From Pseudomonadota bacterium (GTDB lineage: Bacteria > Pseudomonadota > Gammaproteobacteria > JAKAQQ01): a DNA stretch of 64,000 bases. The position numbers and the translations under genes are program-made. The stretch spans positions 1-64,000 of the forward strand of contig DAHXNI010000079.1 in the NCBI GenBank assembly GCA_027365475.1. Reading direction: 5' to 3'. Positions 10,372-20,152 of the stretch are shown here, piece by piece (the stretch's first letter is position 1; each line of letters begins with the position of its first letter). A model generated the notes under the pieces. It did no database searches. It saw only the letters and a program-made list of their open reading frames with translations, and was not told the DNA's origin.

Positions 10372-12369
10372 ATGTCCCCTCTGGATGGGTTTCTCGCCTC
10401 ATCCCTTCTCTGGGTGGCCGCGCTCGTGCTCGATCTGGCCAGAAGACCACGTGCCGCACGGGGATGCCTCGTAACAGGCGTGATCCTCGCGGCGTGGGCA
10501 ACCGCGGCGAGCCTACCCCATGGCACCGGAGACCGGATCATCGCCTGGATCGGCCCGTGGCCGATCGGCTGGCGCGCGGATCCGGCAGGCTTGTGGCTCA
10601 TGCTTCCGGCCTGGCTTCCGGCCGGATTTGCAGTCCTTTTAGGAGGACGCGAAGGCCGGCGCGGCTTTGCGTCTGGCGCGGCGCTTGCGCTCCTCGGAGC
10701 GCTCGGGGTGCTTGGCCTCCAAAATGGCCCGGGGTTCCTGATCGCTTGGGAAATCATGGGTTTTGGCGGGGCGATGTTGCTCCTTTCGGAACGGCAGACA
10801 CGGGAATCCGGACGCGATACCTTCTTCATGCTGGCTCTGCTCGAAACCGGTGCCATCGCCTTACTCTTCGCGATTCTCCTGCTCGGCCCAAGCTGGCAGG
10901 TTGCCACCTATGGTCAGGAATGGGCCAGATTGGGATCGGGCATGGGTTTTTTTCTGGCGCTCCTCTGGGTCGCGGGTTGCGGGGCCAAACTCGGCCTTTT
11001 GCCCTATTACGAGTGGTACCCGGGCGCCTACAGTTCCGGCAGTGGGGCGAGTGGGGCTCTCCTCTCGGGACTCCTCCTCAACATCGCCTATTTCGCACTG
11101 GGCCGCGCTCTGCTGGATTGGCTTGGGGTCACCCCCTGGCTCGCGGATCTTGGAATCGTGCTGCTCGCACTCGGCATTGTGACCGCCGTTCTGACCGGCC
11201 TCTATGCCTTTCAACAGGATGATTGGCCGCGACTGCTTGCCTTCTCGTCAGCGGAGAATGCGGCGATCGCGGTGGCGGCCCTCGGCGCCGCACTGATTTT
11301 TCGAGGCTATGGGCACAATCAGCTTGCAGCGCTGGCCTGGATCGTGGGCCTCATCCAGCTCATGGGACACAGCCTGGCCAAAGGTGCCCTGTTCTTCTCT
11401 GCGGATGCCGCCCATCATCTCACGGGATCCGATCAGATCCGTCCGGATGCGCTCTTCCGAAGAGCGCCCTGGACCCTTGGGGTGGGGGCCCTCTGCGCCG
11501 TGATGAGCCTCGCGGCCCTGCCACCCACTATCGGCTTCGTCAGCGAGTGGTATCTATTCCAGACACTCTTCCACGATTTTGTGATCTCCGGGGCGGGGGC
11601 GCGGATCGCTCTCACCCTGGCGGGCGCGGGACTTGCCCTCACTGCAGCCATTGCACTCGCCACCATGGTCAAGCTGGCCGGAGTGGGTCTCCTCGGACTG
11701 CCCGAGCTGGAAAAGGATCAGGGCTTATCGGGACCCATGCAATCGCTCTCCTGGACCGTCCGAATCGCGATTCTCGTGACCGGGCTCGCCGTTCTCGTTT
11801 TCGCGGTGAGTCTCGTCAGTTGGCTGCCTCTCATGGCGTCGACCGCAAGACCGATCCTCGGTGGGAAATCCATCACACTCGTGCACCACTGGCTCCTGAT
11901 CCCATTGAGTCCGAGTTTCGCCTTCATCTCGCCCGCCAAGCTCGTGATCGTCTGGCCGCTTCTGGCACTCATCCCTTTTGCCCTCCTCCTCTCGGGAATG
12001 CGCCATTTCAAGGTCCGACGGACACCCCTCTGGTGTGGTGGCGACGAGAGTGCAGCTCATGCCGGCGCCACGACGGCCTTTGCATTCTCGAATGCCCTGC
12101 GCGTTTTCTACAGTTTCGTCTATCGCCCCCGCAATAACGTGCGCCGCACTTTCGGCGATCGGCCCTACTTTCTCAAAGAGTTGAGCTTCGATTACAGCCA
12201 CGCACCCGTTTTCGGTCCGCTGCTGTTCCAGCCGGCGACAGCCAGTGTACGCTGGCTGGCCGACCGGTTGCGTTTCCTGCAAAACGGACGGTTGAGCTCC
12301 TATCTGGCCTATATCGGTCTCATACTCCTCACCATATTTGCGCTCGTGCTTCTCTGGTCTGCTCCGTAG
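10372..12369 (+). CDS. hyfB: Antiporter-like subunit HyfB, operon 1
   Basis: NuoL-family TMs; 'GAKLGLLPYYEWYPGAYSSGSGASGALLSGLLLNIAYFALGRALLDWLGVTPWLADLG'. Start ATG just after the hyfI stop. Confidence 0.88.
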   Translation: MSPLDGFLASSLLWVAALVLDLARRPRAARGCLVTGVILAAWATAASLPHGTGDRIIAWIGPWPIGWRADPAGLWLMLPAWLPAGFAVLLGGREGRRGFASGAALALLGALGVLGLQNGPGFLIAWEIMGFGGAMLLLSERQTRESGRDTFFMLALLETGAIALLFAILLLGPSWQVATYGQEWARLGSGMGFFLALLWVAGCGAKLGLLPYYEWYPGAYSSGSGASGALLSGLLLNIAYFALGRALLDWLGVTPWLADLGIVLLALGIVTAVLTGLYAFQQDDWPRLLAFSSAENAAIAVAALGAALIFRGYGHNQLAALAWIVGLIQLMGHSLAKGALFFSADAAHHLTGSDQIRPDALFRRAPWTLGVGALCAVMSLAALPPTIGFVSEWYLFQTLFHDFVISGAGARIALTLAGAGLALTAAIALATMVKLAGVGLLGLPELEKDQGLSGPMQSLSWTVRIAILVTGLAVLVFAVSLVSWLPLMASTARPILGGKSITLVHHWLLIPLSPSFAFISPAKLVIVWPLLALIPFALLLSGMRHFKVRRTPLWCGGDESAAHAGATTAFAFSNALRVFYSFVYRPRNNVRRTFGDRPYFLKELSFDYSHAPVFGPLLFQPATASVRWLADRLRFLQNGRLSSYLAYIGLILLTIFALVLLWSAP

Positions 12370-12622
12370 CCCATCTTGCGCCATGCGCCCAAGGACGCGT
12401 TCATTTTCGCCCCTGATCGGGCGATGTGAGGCAACCTGCTGCGCATGCCCACGGGATTCCCCTTGACCATACTTCGTTCAGCCCGACCGCGACGATTCCT
12501 CACAACCCCATCGGCGGGTGCCGGCCACCTGCGGCATCCGCACCCGGGCAGCCCGCCGGAACACGCCCGTGACTGGGGTTTGACCCGCTGGGTCGTCGTA
12601 GGTACGCGCCCCAGCAAGATGC

Positions 12623-14731
12623 TCATCCCCTTCCGGCTGCCACGATGACCAACAGCAAGACCATTGCCAACAAAATGTACCCGGCGTAAGTGTTCATCCG
12701 TCCCTTGTGCATCCGCGCCAGTAGCGTTGCTATCGCCATGGCACCACCGATGATCGGACTCAACACTGCCCGATCGGAGATGTTGGCGATCACCCCGCGG
12801 TAGCTACGAGTCAACACAAAGGCACCCTGTCGCTCTTCTTCCACCTCGATATGTGGATGGAAAAATCCAGCAAAGATCACCCGTACCGGAGCGACAAAGG
12901 TGGTCGCGGTGTAGGTCATCTCCGGGCGCAGTCGGGCCAGTCCGGCATCCCACAGGATATTGCGGCTGCTGCGTCGACGCCTCAGTCCGCGGGCCACCAA
13001 CCATACCCCACCCAGCATCAGGGCCAGTACCACGCCGGTCAGTGCCGCGGACATGGCGTAGACCACCGGCGCCGTGCTGTCTAGATGCATCACAATCAGG
13101 CTGCGCACCGGCATGAAGACAGCGCCGACATGGGCACCGATGGCATCCAGCGCCTGCTGCACGGCGCGAGGGATGCGCGATGTGTTATGGAAAAATGCCG
13201 GCACCAGAGTGGCTGTGGGGTCAGCCCCCACCAAAGGTGCGGCCAATCGTCCCAGCACTGGAATGATGACTGTAGCGGCAAGCCCTAGCAGGAGGCTCAA
13301 CAGCGTCAATATCCCCATGGGAATCACCACACTGTGCGGCGCTCGACGAGCCCCAGCCGCTTGCGCTGTCCGTGGCAGGCCCATGAGGGCACTGCCACTG
13401 AGCATGATAAAGCAGGTGAGCGCCAAACCGGATGTGAGGGCCAGTACGGCACCTGAAATCGCGAAAGCAATCCGTACCGGCACAACCGGAATTTCCACCA
13501 CCCGCAACAAGGACTCCAGCAGAAGCCACTCGCTCACGAAGCCATTGAAAGGAGGCAGCGCAGCAATGGCGAAAGCTCCCGCTAGAAAAAATCCACCCAG
13601 AACCGGCAACCTCCGCATGAGCCCTCCTAGCTGGTCGAGATTGTGGGTGCCCGTCGCCACTTCGATGCCACCAGCACCTAGGAAAAGCAGCGTTTTGAAG
13701 GTGGAATGATTGATCATGTGATAGAGACCCGCGACCATGGATATCCCGCCCAGCAGCGGATGTCCATATGCGGCGAAGGTGAGGCCGGCGCCAATGCCCG
13801 CCGTAGCGATCCCCATGTTCTCCACCGAACTTTGGGCCAAGAGGCGTTTCATGTCACGTTCCACGAGGGCGTAGAGAATTCCGATGAGCGCCGTCAACGC
13901 ACCGCTGGCGAGGATAACCAATCCGAGATCGGGTTGGTGCAAGGCAATCGGTGCATCGATGCGCAGGAAGGCATAGAGACCAAGATTAAGGGTCGCTCCG
14001 GATAAGATGGGCGATATAGAGCGGGGTGCCGTGCCGTGGGCGGCAGGCAGCCAAACATTGAGGGGAACGATACCGGCCTTCATGCCAAAACCGAAAAATG
14101 CCAGAAGGCCGGTAATTAGCAGTAACATCGGCGACAGATGCGGAATCGCAGCGGCAATGCCGTTGAGCTGTGTGGTACCAGCCGCCCCAGCGAGCAGCAG
14201 TAGGCTGGCGAGTCCCACAAGACTGCCCAATTCCGAAAGGGCCATGGTCAGCAATCCCGCTGCAACCGGTTTACTGTGCCGGGTTTCGAATGTAATCAAA
14301 CCCCAAATGGCGAGGGCCGCCAACTCCCAGGAGAAAATAAAGGAAACGATGGTAGAGGCAGAAAAAAAACCGATCATGCTAACCAGAGTGAGCATGACGA
14401 TGGCCAAGAAAAGCGTTCGGCGCCCGGTGCTAAAGACAGTGGCATCTCGCGTCACGAAAGGGAGGGCAGTAGCGAAAACCACAGCGGTGATCAAGATCAA
14501 AAGACCGCCCAAGGGCGTTTGCACGAAATCGAAGGTACCGATGATGGGCAAAGCCCAGCGGATCAAGCTTTGCTCCACTGGCCCGCCGACGGCGAGGGCA
14601 CCTTGCACAATCATCAGCACACAACCCGCTGTCATGGTGATCCAAGCGAAGATCAGCGGGATTCGGCGTCCGGGCAAGAGGGCCAGTAGCGGACCACTGG
14701 CAAAGAGGAGATAGGCAAGGACATAAAGCAT
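12623..14731 (-). CDS. hyfB: Antiporter-like subunit HyfB, operon 2
   Basis: 'FGMKAGIVPLNVWLPAAHGTAPRSISPILSGATLNLGLYAF', 'AQSSVENMGIATAGIGAGL'. ATG at 14731 overlaps the hyfI stop. Confidence 0.9.
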   Translation of the reverse strand: MLYVLAYLLFASGPLLALLPGRRIPLIFAWITMTAGCVLMIVQGALAVGGPVEQSLIRWALPIIGTFDFVQTPLGGLLILITAVVFATALPFVTRDATVFSTGRRTLFLAIVMLTLVSMIGFFSASTIVSFIFSWELAALAIWGLITFETRHSKPVAAGLLTMALSELGSLVGLASLLLLAGAAGTTQLNGIAAAIPHLSPMLLLITGLLAFFGFGMKAGIVPLNVWLPAAHGTAPRSISPILSGATLNLGLYAFLRIDAPIALHQPDLGLVILASGALTALIGILYALVERDMKRLLAQSSVENMGIATAGIGAGLTFAAYGHPLLGGISMVAGLYHMINHSTFKTLLFLGAGGIEVATGTHNLDQLGGLMRRLPVLGGFFLAGAFAIAALPPFNGFVSEWLLLESLLRVVEIPVVPVRIAFAISGAVLALTSGLALTCFIMLSGSALMGLPRTAQAAGARRAPHSVVIPMGILTLLSLLLGLAATVIIPVLGRLAAPLVGADPTATLVPAFFHNTSRIPRAVQQALDAIGAHVGAVFMPVRSLIVMHLDSTAPVVYAMSAALTGVVLALMLGGVWLVARGLRRRRSSRNILWDAGLARLRPEMTYTATTFVAPVRVIFAGFFHPHIEVEEERQGAFVLTRSYRGVIANISDRAVLSPIIGGAMAIATLLARMHKGRMNTYAGYILLAMVLLLVIVAAGRG

Positions 14732-15456
14732 CAGGGCAGCTCCTCCGCAGTCGTGCACTGGGTGCGGCCGACCACTGCCAGTAGACCATGGAGAATCGCA
14801 AGAGGCGGAGGCGGACAACCGGGAATCCAGAGATCCACTGGAACGATTTTCTGGAGCCCACCCACACAGGCAAAATTCTCGCCGAAGATACCACCGTTAA
14901 TGGCACACACGCCCATGCCTACGACCCGTTTGGGGTGGGGCATGGCGGAATACGCCTTGCGGACAGCTGTGCACATGGCATTGGTGATGGGTCCCGCAAC
15001 GAGCAGAACATCTGCGTCGCGGGGGCTTGCTGTGATGAAGATGCCGAGGCGGTGTAGGTTGTAGACAGGTGCATCCAAAAGACGCGCTTCATTGATGCAG
15101 GCCCCGCAAGCGCCGGCATCGATATAGCGAACATGCAAGGACCGCCGGAAACGGTAGCCCAGAGGAGACAAAGCGGTGCCGGCATTCACAGTCCAAGCGA
15201 CGTCATCCTCCCAGGGTAGGGCGTGAGGGCCCTGGCGGCAACGCTGGCAGTGGATGCAGTGCGTGAGGTCGACCGACACGCCAGTCTCTACCGGATGCAA
15301 CGCACCGGTAGGACACAGTTGCGTTGTGGCATTGCTGGACGCGTTCGAGGCCGAACGTGGCCGCCCTGGAGTGATCCCGGGACTTTGTTCTTTCGCAGAT
15401 GGCCACGAAGTCGTCTTGATGCCGCGCTTCAGTCCGAAGTATGGCCAAAAGCTCAT
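14731..15456 (-). CDS. hyfI: Partly degenerate ferredoxin-NuoB fusion (HyfI-like), operon 2
   Basis: N2 ligands CGAC...GVCAINGG...PGCPPPP retained; ferredoxin domain keeps only LCPTGAL and CIHCQRC. Confidence 0.9.
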   Translation of the reverse strand: MSFWPYFGLKRGIKTTSWPSAKEQSPGITPGRPRSASNASSNATTQLCPTGALHPVETGVSVDLTHCIHCQRCRQGPHALPWEDDVAWTVNAGTALSPLGYRFRRSLHVRYIDAGACGACINEARLLDAPVYNLHRLGIFITASPRDADVLLVAGPITNAMCTAVRKAYSAMPHPKRVVGMGVCAINGGIFGENFACVGGLQKIVPVDLWIPGCPPPPLAILHGLLAVVGRTQCTTAEELP

Positions 15457-17042
15457 TAGCGATCATTCTCCGCGACTGAAAGACCCCAGGTCGCCAGGAT
15501 GATAGGAAAGTCCTGGAAAGCCGCGTTTTCCACGGCCCGCTCGAAAGCGTGCCAGTTGCGGAAACCAGGCGTTCCCAGACGCAGTCGCAGCACCATACCG
15601 GCAGCGTCGCAGTGTACCCAGTGGAAGGTCGCCCCTGAGGGCGCCTCCACCCAAGCCAGTGCACGCCCTTCGAACGTTGGGCAGGGCGTGTGTACAGGCC
15701 CGGCCGAGATCTGGTGCAGAGTCTTCAGGATCAGCTCTGCGCTGATGTGAATCTCACTGAAGAAGATTCGCAGACGCGCATAGCCGTCGCCCTCCTGGGC
15801 GATGGGTACCGTTGGCGCCAGGGTCGCGTATGCCCCGTAGGGCAGGGTCAGGCGCAGATCGATGGCACGCCCCGATGCGCGAGCAATGGGGCCCACCACC
15901 CCATAGGACTGCGCCAGCTCAGGGCTCAAAGTGCCCATCTCCTCGATACGGTCGAGAAAGCTGGAACTATTCTTCAGTAAATGCTCCAGCTCGTGCAGAC
16001 GCGCGTCGAGGCTCGGCAGCGTTTCGGCCAGGAGATTCTGGCGCCATGGATCAAGGTCGTGATGCAGACCACCGGGCGTGAGCACCCCAAAGAAGTAACG
16101 ATGCCCGCAGAGTCTGGCACTGAGCCGCAGCAGGTCTTCAACGATATCTTGGGCCATGGCTTTGGCCACAGCCAGTGCAGTGGAGCCAGAGATTTCGGCG
16201 ATATTCGCGGCATGATGGCGAATGCGCTCTAGTTCAGCGAAGATGAGGCGTAGATCCTGGGCACGGGCTGGCACTTTGCAGCCACCGATACGCTCCACTG
16301 CCTGGCAATAGGCCCAAGCATGGGCAAAGGCTGCTGCTCCAGAAAAACGCTCGACCAGCAGCAGGGCACGATCCAAGGTTTGTCCCTCGGCAATCTTCTC
16401 CACTCCCCGGTATTTGTAAAAGAGCCGCGTGTGCAAGTAACGGATCTGCTCACCCGGTGTTTCTAGCATCCACAAACCGGATTCGTGAAAGTCGCCCCAC
16501 ACGGGCCCGACGGGGAACACGATGGCACCCTCTTCCCGCAAAATTTGCGGTGGGGACCATTCGGTGTCGGAGTCCTTCTGCACCTTCGGGTGGTGCAGAC
16601 CGTCGAAACTGTGACGCATGGGGGCAACGCCCTCCGGCCAGTTGTCGTCATGGAGGACGAAGTCACCGAGGAAGGGGTGGCCAGTGAAACGCAGGCCAAA
16701 TAAATCCTCGGCTTCGCGCTCATGCCAATCGGCTGCATGCACCGTCTCGCTGATGGCCGGCAGCTCTTCCCCCGGCTGTACCCGGATCTGGATCTCCAGC
16801 AAACATCCGTTACGAGGCAGATAAAAGAAATAATAGACCGCAAGACAAGCATCTACCGCGCTTTCTTCCTCTTCCACCAGCAGAGTCGCGAATTCCGCCT
16901 GCCAATCGCGGACCAAGGCAGCAGTCAACTCAGGGAGGCGGGATGCCTGAATTTGGAGTTGCAACCACTGCGCAGCGACAGCTTGGCTACTAATCCCGGT
17001 CTGCACCCCCAGCCAGTCCTGAATTTGAGTGCAGGTGCTCAT
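15456..17042 (-). CDS. hyfG: NuoC-NuoD-fusion large subunit HyfG-like, lacking [NiFe] ligands, operon 2
   Basis: 'DWHEREAEDLFGLRFTGHPFLGDFVLHDD', 'VERFSGAAAFAHAWAYCQAVERIGG...LRLIFAELERIRHH'; no CxxC pairs at either [NiFe] position. Confidence 0.92.
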   Translation of the reverse strand: MSTCTQIQDWLGVQTGISSQAVAAQWLQLQIQASRLPELTAALVRDWQAEFATLLVEEEESAVDACLAVYYFFYLPRNGCLLEIQIRVQPGEELPAISETVHAADWHEREAEDLFGLRFTGHPFLGDFVLHDDNWPEGVAPMRHSFDGLHHPKVQKDSDTEWSPPQILREEGAIVFPVGPVWGDFHESGLWMLETPGEQIRYLHTRLFYKYRGVEKIAEGQTLDRALLLVERFSGAAAFAHAWAYCQAVERIGGCKVPARAQDLRLIFAELERIRHHAANIAEISGSTALAVAKAMAQDIVEDLLRLSARLCGHRYFFGVLTPGGLHHDLDPWRQNLLAETLPSLDARLHELEHLLKNSSSFLDRIEEMGTLSPELAQSYGVVGPIARASGRAIDLRLTLPYGAYATLAPTVPIAQEGDGYARLRIFFSEIHISAELILKTLHQISAGPVHTPCPTFEGRALAWVEAPSGATFHWVHCDAAGMVLRLRLGTPGFRNWHAFERAVENAAFQDFPIILATWGLSVAENDR

Positions 17043-18520
17043 CCGTGGACCTCCAGCAGGCCTGCCGCCTGATGTACCAGTTGTGCCAGCTGCGGCGGCA
17101 GATAAATGCCGAAGATGACAACGGGAAGGAAGGCTATGGACAAGGCGATCAGGCTACTCCAGGGAACCCTGACTTTCGACCAGGAGCTGCCCTCCGCTGC
17201 CGCAGAGGGTTCGCCAAAGGCGATGCGCGAAACCTGGTAGACCAGAGCAATAAAGGCGAGGACGATGAAAACGGTGAGCAGTCCGGTCGGCACATACTGG
17301 CCTGAAGCGTAACCTCTGGCCAAGATCTCGTATTCCGACAGAAAGAGGGCGAAGGGCGGTGCCCCGGCAATAGCCAGCGTACTCACCAGCAGCGCCCAGC
17401 CCACGGCTGGGGATCGGCTGATGAGTCCTCGCACTCGCATAATCTCTTGGGTGCCGAAGACAACGCCCGCCAATCCCGCTGCGTAAAAACAAAAGGGCTT
17501 GACAAAACTGTGGGCGAAAAGCTGATAGACCATGCCCTGTTCATGGATCGCTGCCCCTAACCCGCAGGCAGTCAGGATAATGCCCATGTGCTCGATGGTG
17601 GAGTAGCCGAACATACGCTTGAAATCATGCACCTGCAGGAGCATAAAGGCGGCACTACCAACGGTGATGAGTCCCACCGTCATGTACCAGGCACCTGGAT
17701 CGTGTACGCCAGGGTTGGCGGTCAGCGCCGGATAAATGCGCAGCAGCATGTACAGTGCGGCGCCCGTTTCCACACCCGAAAGAACAGCGCAGACCGACGC
17801 CGGCGCCTGGCTATGAGCATCGGGCAGCCAAGTATGCATGGGCACGAGCCCGGCCTTGGCACCGAAACCGATGAGCCAGAGCACAAAGGCGAGCAACAAC
17901 AGAGGTGCCGGGATCCGTGGAGCCGCCGTGATAAGCCCCTGCCAAGTAGGCGGCTGACCAACGGCGTGGGTACCGTAATAGAGCATGAGCACGCCGAGAA
18001 GGGCAATCATCGCACCCATGCTGGTCAGCATCACATACTTCCAGGCCGCCTCCAGTGCCTCGGGACGATCCTCATAAGCTACCAGAAAAGCCGAGAACAC
18101 CGTCGTCAGCTCAATGGCGATCCACATCAGCGCAAAATTGGCTACGACAGGCACCGCTAATATCACCAGAGCAAAAATATTCATCAGCGGAAAATATTGA
18201 CGGAAGCGCGGTGGCGCTTCATCGGGATGTTTCTGTCGGCGAGCTTGGAGATAGCCGATGGCATAGAGCGATGAGGTAAAATACACAAAGCCCACCGGTA
18301 ACAGATAAAGTGCACCGAGTGCATCCAGAACAAAGAGACCGTGGCCACCCGTCAGTGGCCCCCCGCTCTCCACTTGCAGCGCCGCCAACACAGTGAGGAT
18401 CAGGGTCACGGCGGCCGTCAACAGGGTCAGCAAGGGGGCTGCCTTCTGGATGAGTAACGTGCTCACCGCGCCTGCAAGAGGGATCAGCAGGATCAGTGCT
18501 GGCAACCCATCAACGTTCAT
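17039..18520 (-). CDS. hyfF: Antiporter-like subunit HyfF, operon 2
   Basis: 'FGAKAGLVPMHTWLPDAHSQAPASVCAVLSGVETGAALYMLLRIYP', 'GYSTIEHMGIILTACGLG'. Confidence 0.92.
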   Translation of the reverse strand: MNVDGLPALILLIPLAGAVSTLLIQKAAPLLTLLTAAVTLILTVLAALQVESGGPLTGGHGLFVLDALGALYLLPVGFVYFTSSLYAIGYLQARRQKHPDEAPPRFRQYFPLMNIFALVILAVPVVANFALMWIAIELTTVFSAFLVAYEDRPEALEAAWKYVMLTSMGAMIALLGVLMLYYGTHAVGQPPTWQGLITAAPRIPAPLLLLAFVLWLIGFGAKAGLVPMHTWLPDAHSQAPASVCAVLSGVETGAALYMLLRIYPALTANPGVHDPGAWYMTVGLITVGSAAFMLLQVHDFKRMFGYSTIEHMGIILTACGLGAAIHEQGMVYQLFAHSFVKPFCFYAAGLAGVVFGTQEIMRVRGLISRSPAVGWALLVSTLAIAGAPPFALFLSEYEILARGYASGQYVPTGLLTVFIVLAFIALVYQVSRIAFGEPSAAAEGSSWSKVRVPWSSLIALSIAFLPVVIFGIYLPPQLAQLVHQAAGLLEVHG

Positions 18521-19190
18521 GAAGGCTGTCTAGGGCGCCGGCAAGGGTGGATCCGGTCACCCGGCGAATGTTGCGGATCAGCAGACCGATGACCAAGGCG
18601 AGAATGGGTACATCCACCGCTACCGCAATCTCAACGATCACTGTGAGGTTGTGGACAATGGCGATGGATCCGAAAAATGCACCGTTCTCCATGATCAACA
18701 GCCCCATGAGCTGGGCGACGCTCTCGCGCCGCAACGCCACAGTAAAGGCACCCCACAGCACCATGACCATCCCGGCGGGCAGATTGATGTGTGCAAAAGG
18801 CACCCCACTCGCAAAAATAGGCAACGTGGGCACCATGGCAAACCAGGTCACAAGTGCCAGGACTGACGCCACCAGAACCGATACCGGGATGTCCAGAGCC
18901 TGATCCACTTCGCGACACCCGTATACCTCTTCGCCGGCTGCCCAGCGCAAAACCCATGGTACGGCGAGGACCTTGGAGACGACGGTAATCAGCGCCACCC
19001 AGAACAAACTATAAATATGCAGATCGACCGCCAACACCAGCGCCGAAGCAGCTAGCGCGACGGACTGCCACATGAAAAAGCGCAAGGAAGCGAGCATTTG
19101 CCGCGCAACCATCACTCCGAGACCAAGGACGATGAAGAGTGCGGCGATGGAACCATCGATGCTCAGGGCAACGACGTGGTCGGCGCCCAT
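18510..19190 (-). CDS. hyfE: HyfE-like membrane subunit, operon 2
   Basis: 'LMGLLIMENGAFFGSIAIVHNLTVIVEIAVAVDV'. Confidence 0.87.
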   Translation of the reverse strand: MGADHVVALSIDGSIAALFIVLGLGVMVARQMLASLRFFMWQSVALAASALVLAVDLHIYSLFWVALITVVSKVLAVPWVLRWAAGEEVYGCREVDQALDIPVSVLVASVLALVTWFAMVPTLPIFASGVPFAHINLPAGMVMVLWGAFTVALRRESVAQLMGLLIMENGAFFGSIAIVHNLTVIVEIAVAVDVPILALVIGLLIRNIRRVTGSTLAGALDSLHER

Positions 19191-20152
19191 CAGGAAATCC
19201 CCACCAGACGCACGCCGACCGCGAATAGGCAGATGACGAAGGCGACTGCTAGAAACTCGGGAATGCGAAAGAGTCGCAATTTAGCGAGGTTAGTTTCGAC
19301 AAGCGCGAGCACGACCACAAAGATCAATAGTTTCAGCAATACCCAGCACACGGCCGCCAGCACGGCTGCCCACTGCGTGTTCTGAGCAAGACCCCAAGGC
19401 GTTACCAGTACATTAACGAAAACCATGGCGAGGACCATGAGCTTCATCGCCCCGCCCCATTTCATGAGCGCCGCGCTGGTTCCGGAATACTCGATCCCCT
19501 GGGAGTGGCTGATCATAGCGATCTCAACTTTGCCAGCCGGACTATCCACTGGAATCCGACCCTCATCCGCCAAAATGAGCAGAAAAAAGGCAAGAATCAC
19601 CATGAGGTGCGCTGGTTGCAGCATGCTCGCCCACGACGTCGCCCAAGTGGCGGTCACCACGTAGGGAATGGTGCTGTTGGCCACGTAGGAGACGGCGAAA
19701 AATACCATGATGAAAACAGGTTCGGCCAAAAACCCTACCATATGCTTGCGGCTGGCACCCATCGCTGCGTAAACGTTGCCCGTATCCATTCCACCCAGCG
19801 CGACAAAAAATCCTGAGATGGCCATCAGAAACCCAACCGCTACCATATCCCCCATGAAGGCGAAGAATAGGGGGTAAGCGGTCAGCGCCGGGATCAGCAG
19901 CACCACAAAGAGCGGCATCACGAAGGCGACGATGGGCGTCATGCGAAAGACCCAGGTGGACTCCTCGGAGATCACCTCGTCCTTGATGAAGAGCTTTCCG
20001 ATATCCCGGTAGACCTGCCAAATGCTTGGGCCACATTTACCTTGGGCAATCTCCTCTAGGCGATGCAGCACACCCTCGAGGAGGGGTGCGAAGAGCAGCA
20101 GAAAAGCCATCTGCACAAGATTCAGTGCGAAACGCGTCCATAGGGGCGTCAT
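19190..20152 (-). CDS. hyfC: HyfC (NuoH family) membrane subunit, operon 2
   Basis: 'LLEGVLHRLEEIAQGKCGPSIWQVYRDIGKLFIKDEVISEESTWVFRMTPIVAFVMPLFVVLLIPALTAYPL', 'EGRIPVDSPAGKVEIAMISHSQGIEYSG'. Confidence 0.9.
   Translation of the reverse strand: MTPLWTRFALNLVQMAFLLLFAPLLEGVLHRLEEIAQGKCGPSIWQVYRDIGKLFIKDEVISEESTWVFRMTPIVAFVMPLFVVLLIPALTAYPLFFAFMGDMVAVGFLMAISGFFVALGGMDTGNVYAAMGASRKHMVGFLAEPVFIMVFFAVSYVANSTIPYVVTATWATSWASMLQPAHLMVILAFFLLILADEGRIPVDSPAGKVEIAMISHSQGIEYSGTSAALMKWGGAMKLMVLAMVFVNVLVTPWGLAQNTQWAAVLAAVCWVLLKLLIFVVVLALVETNLAKLRLFRIPEFLAVAFVICLFAVGVRLVGIS

Noticed and set aside
4949-12369. Functional hydrogenase-4 / formate hydrogenlyase
   Set aside because: Large subunit lacks all four [NiFe]-ligating cysteines and no maturation or formate dehydrogenase genes are present in the window.
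12370-12622. Short minus-strand ORF (12309-12626) between the two Hyf operons as a gene or transposon relic
   Set aside because: Overlaps the hyfB-1 3' end and shows no recognisable motif; treated as intergenic.
12623-20152. Ordinary complex I (nuo) operon
   Set aside because: Gene content and order (C-E-F-G-I-B, HyfE present, ferredoxin fused to NuoB, no NuoE/F/G/A/J/K set) do not match nuo.
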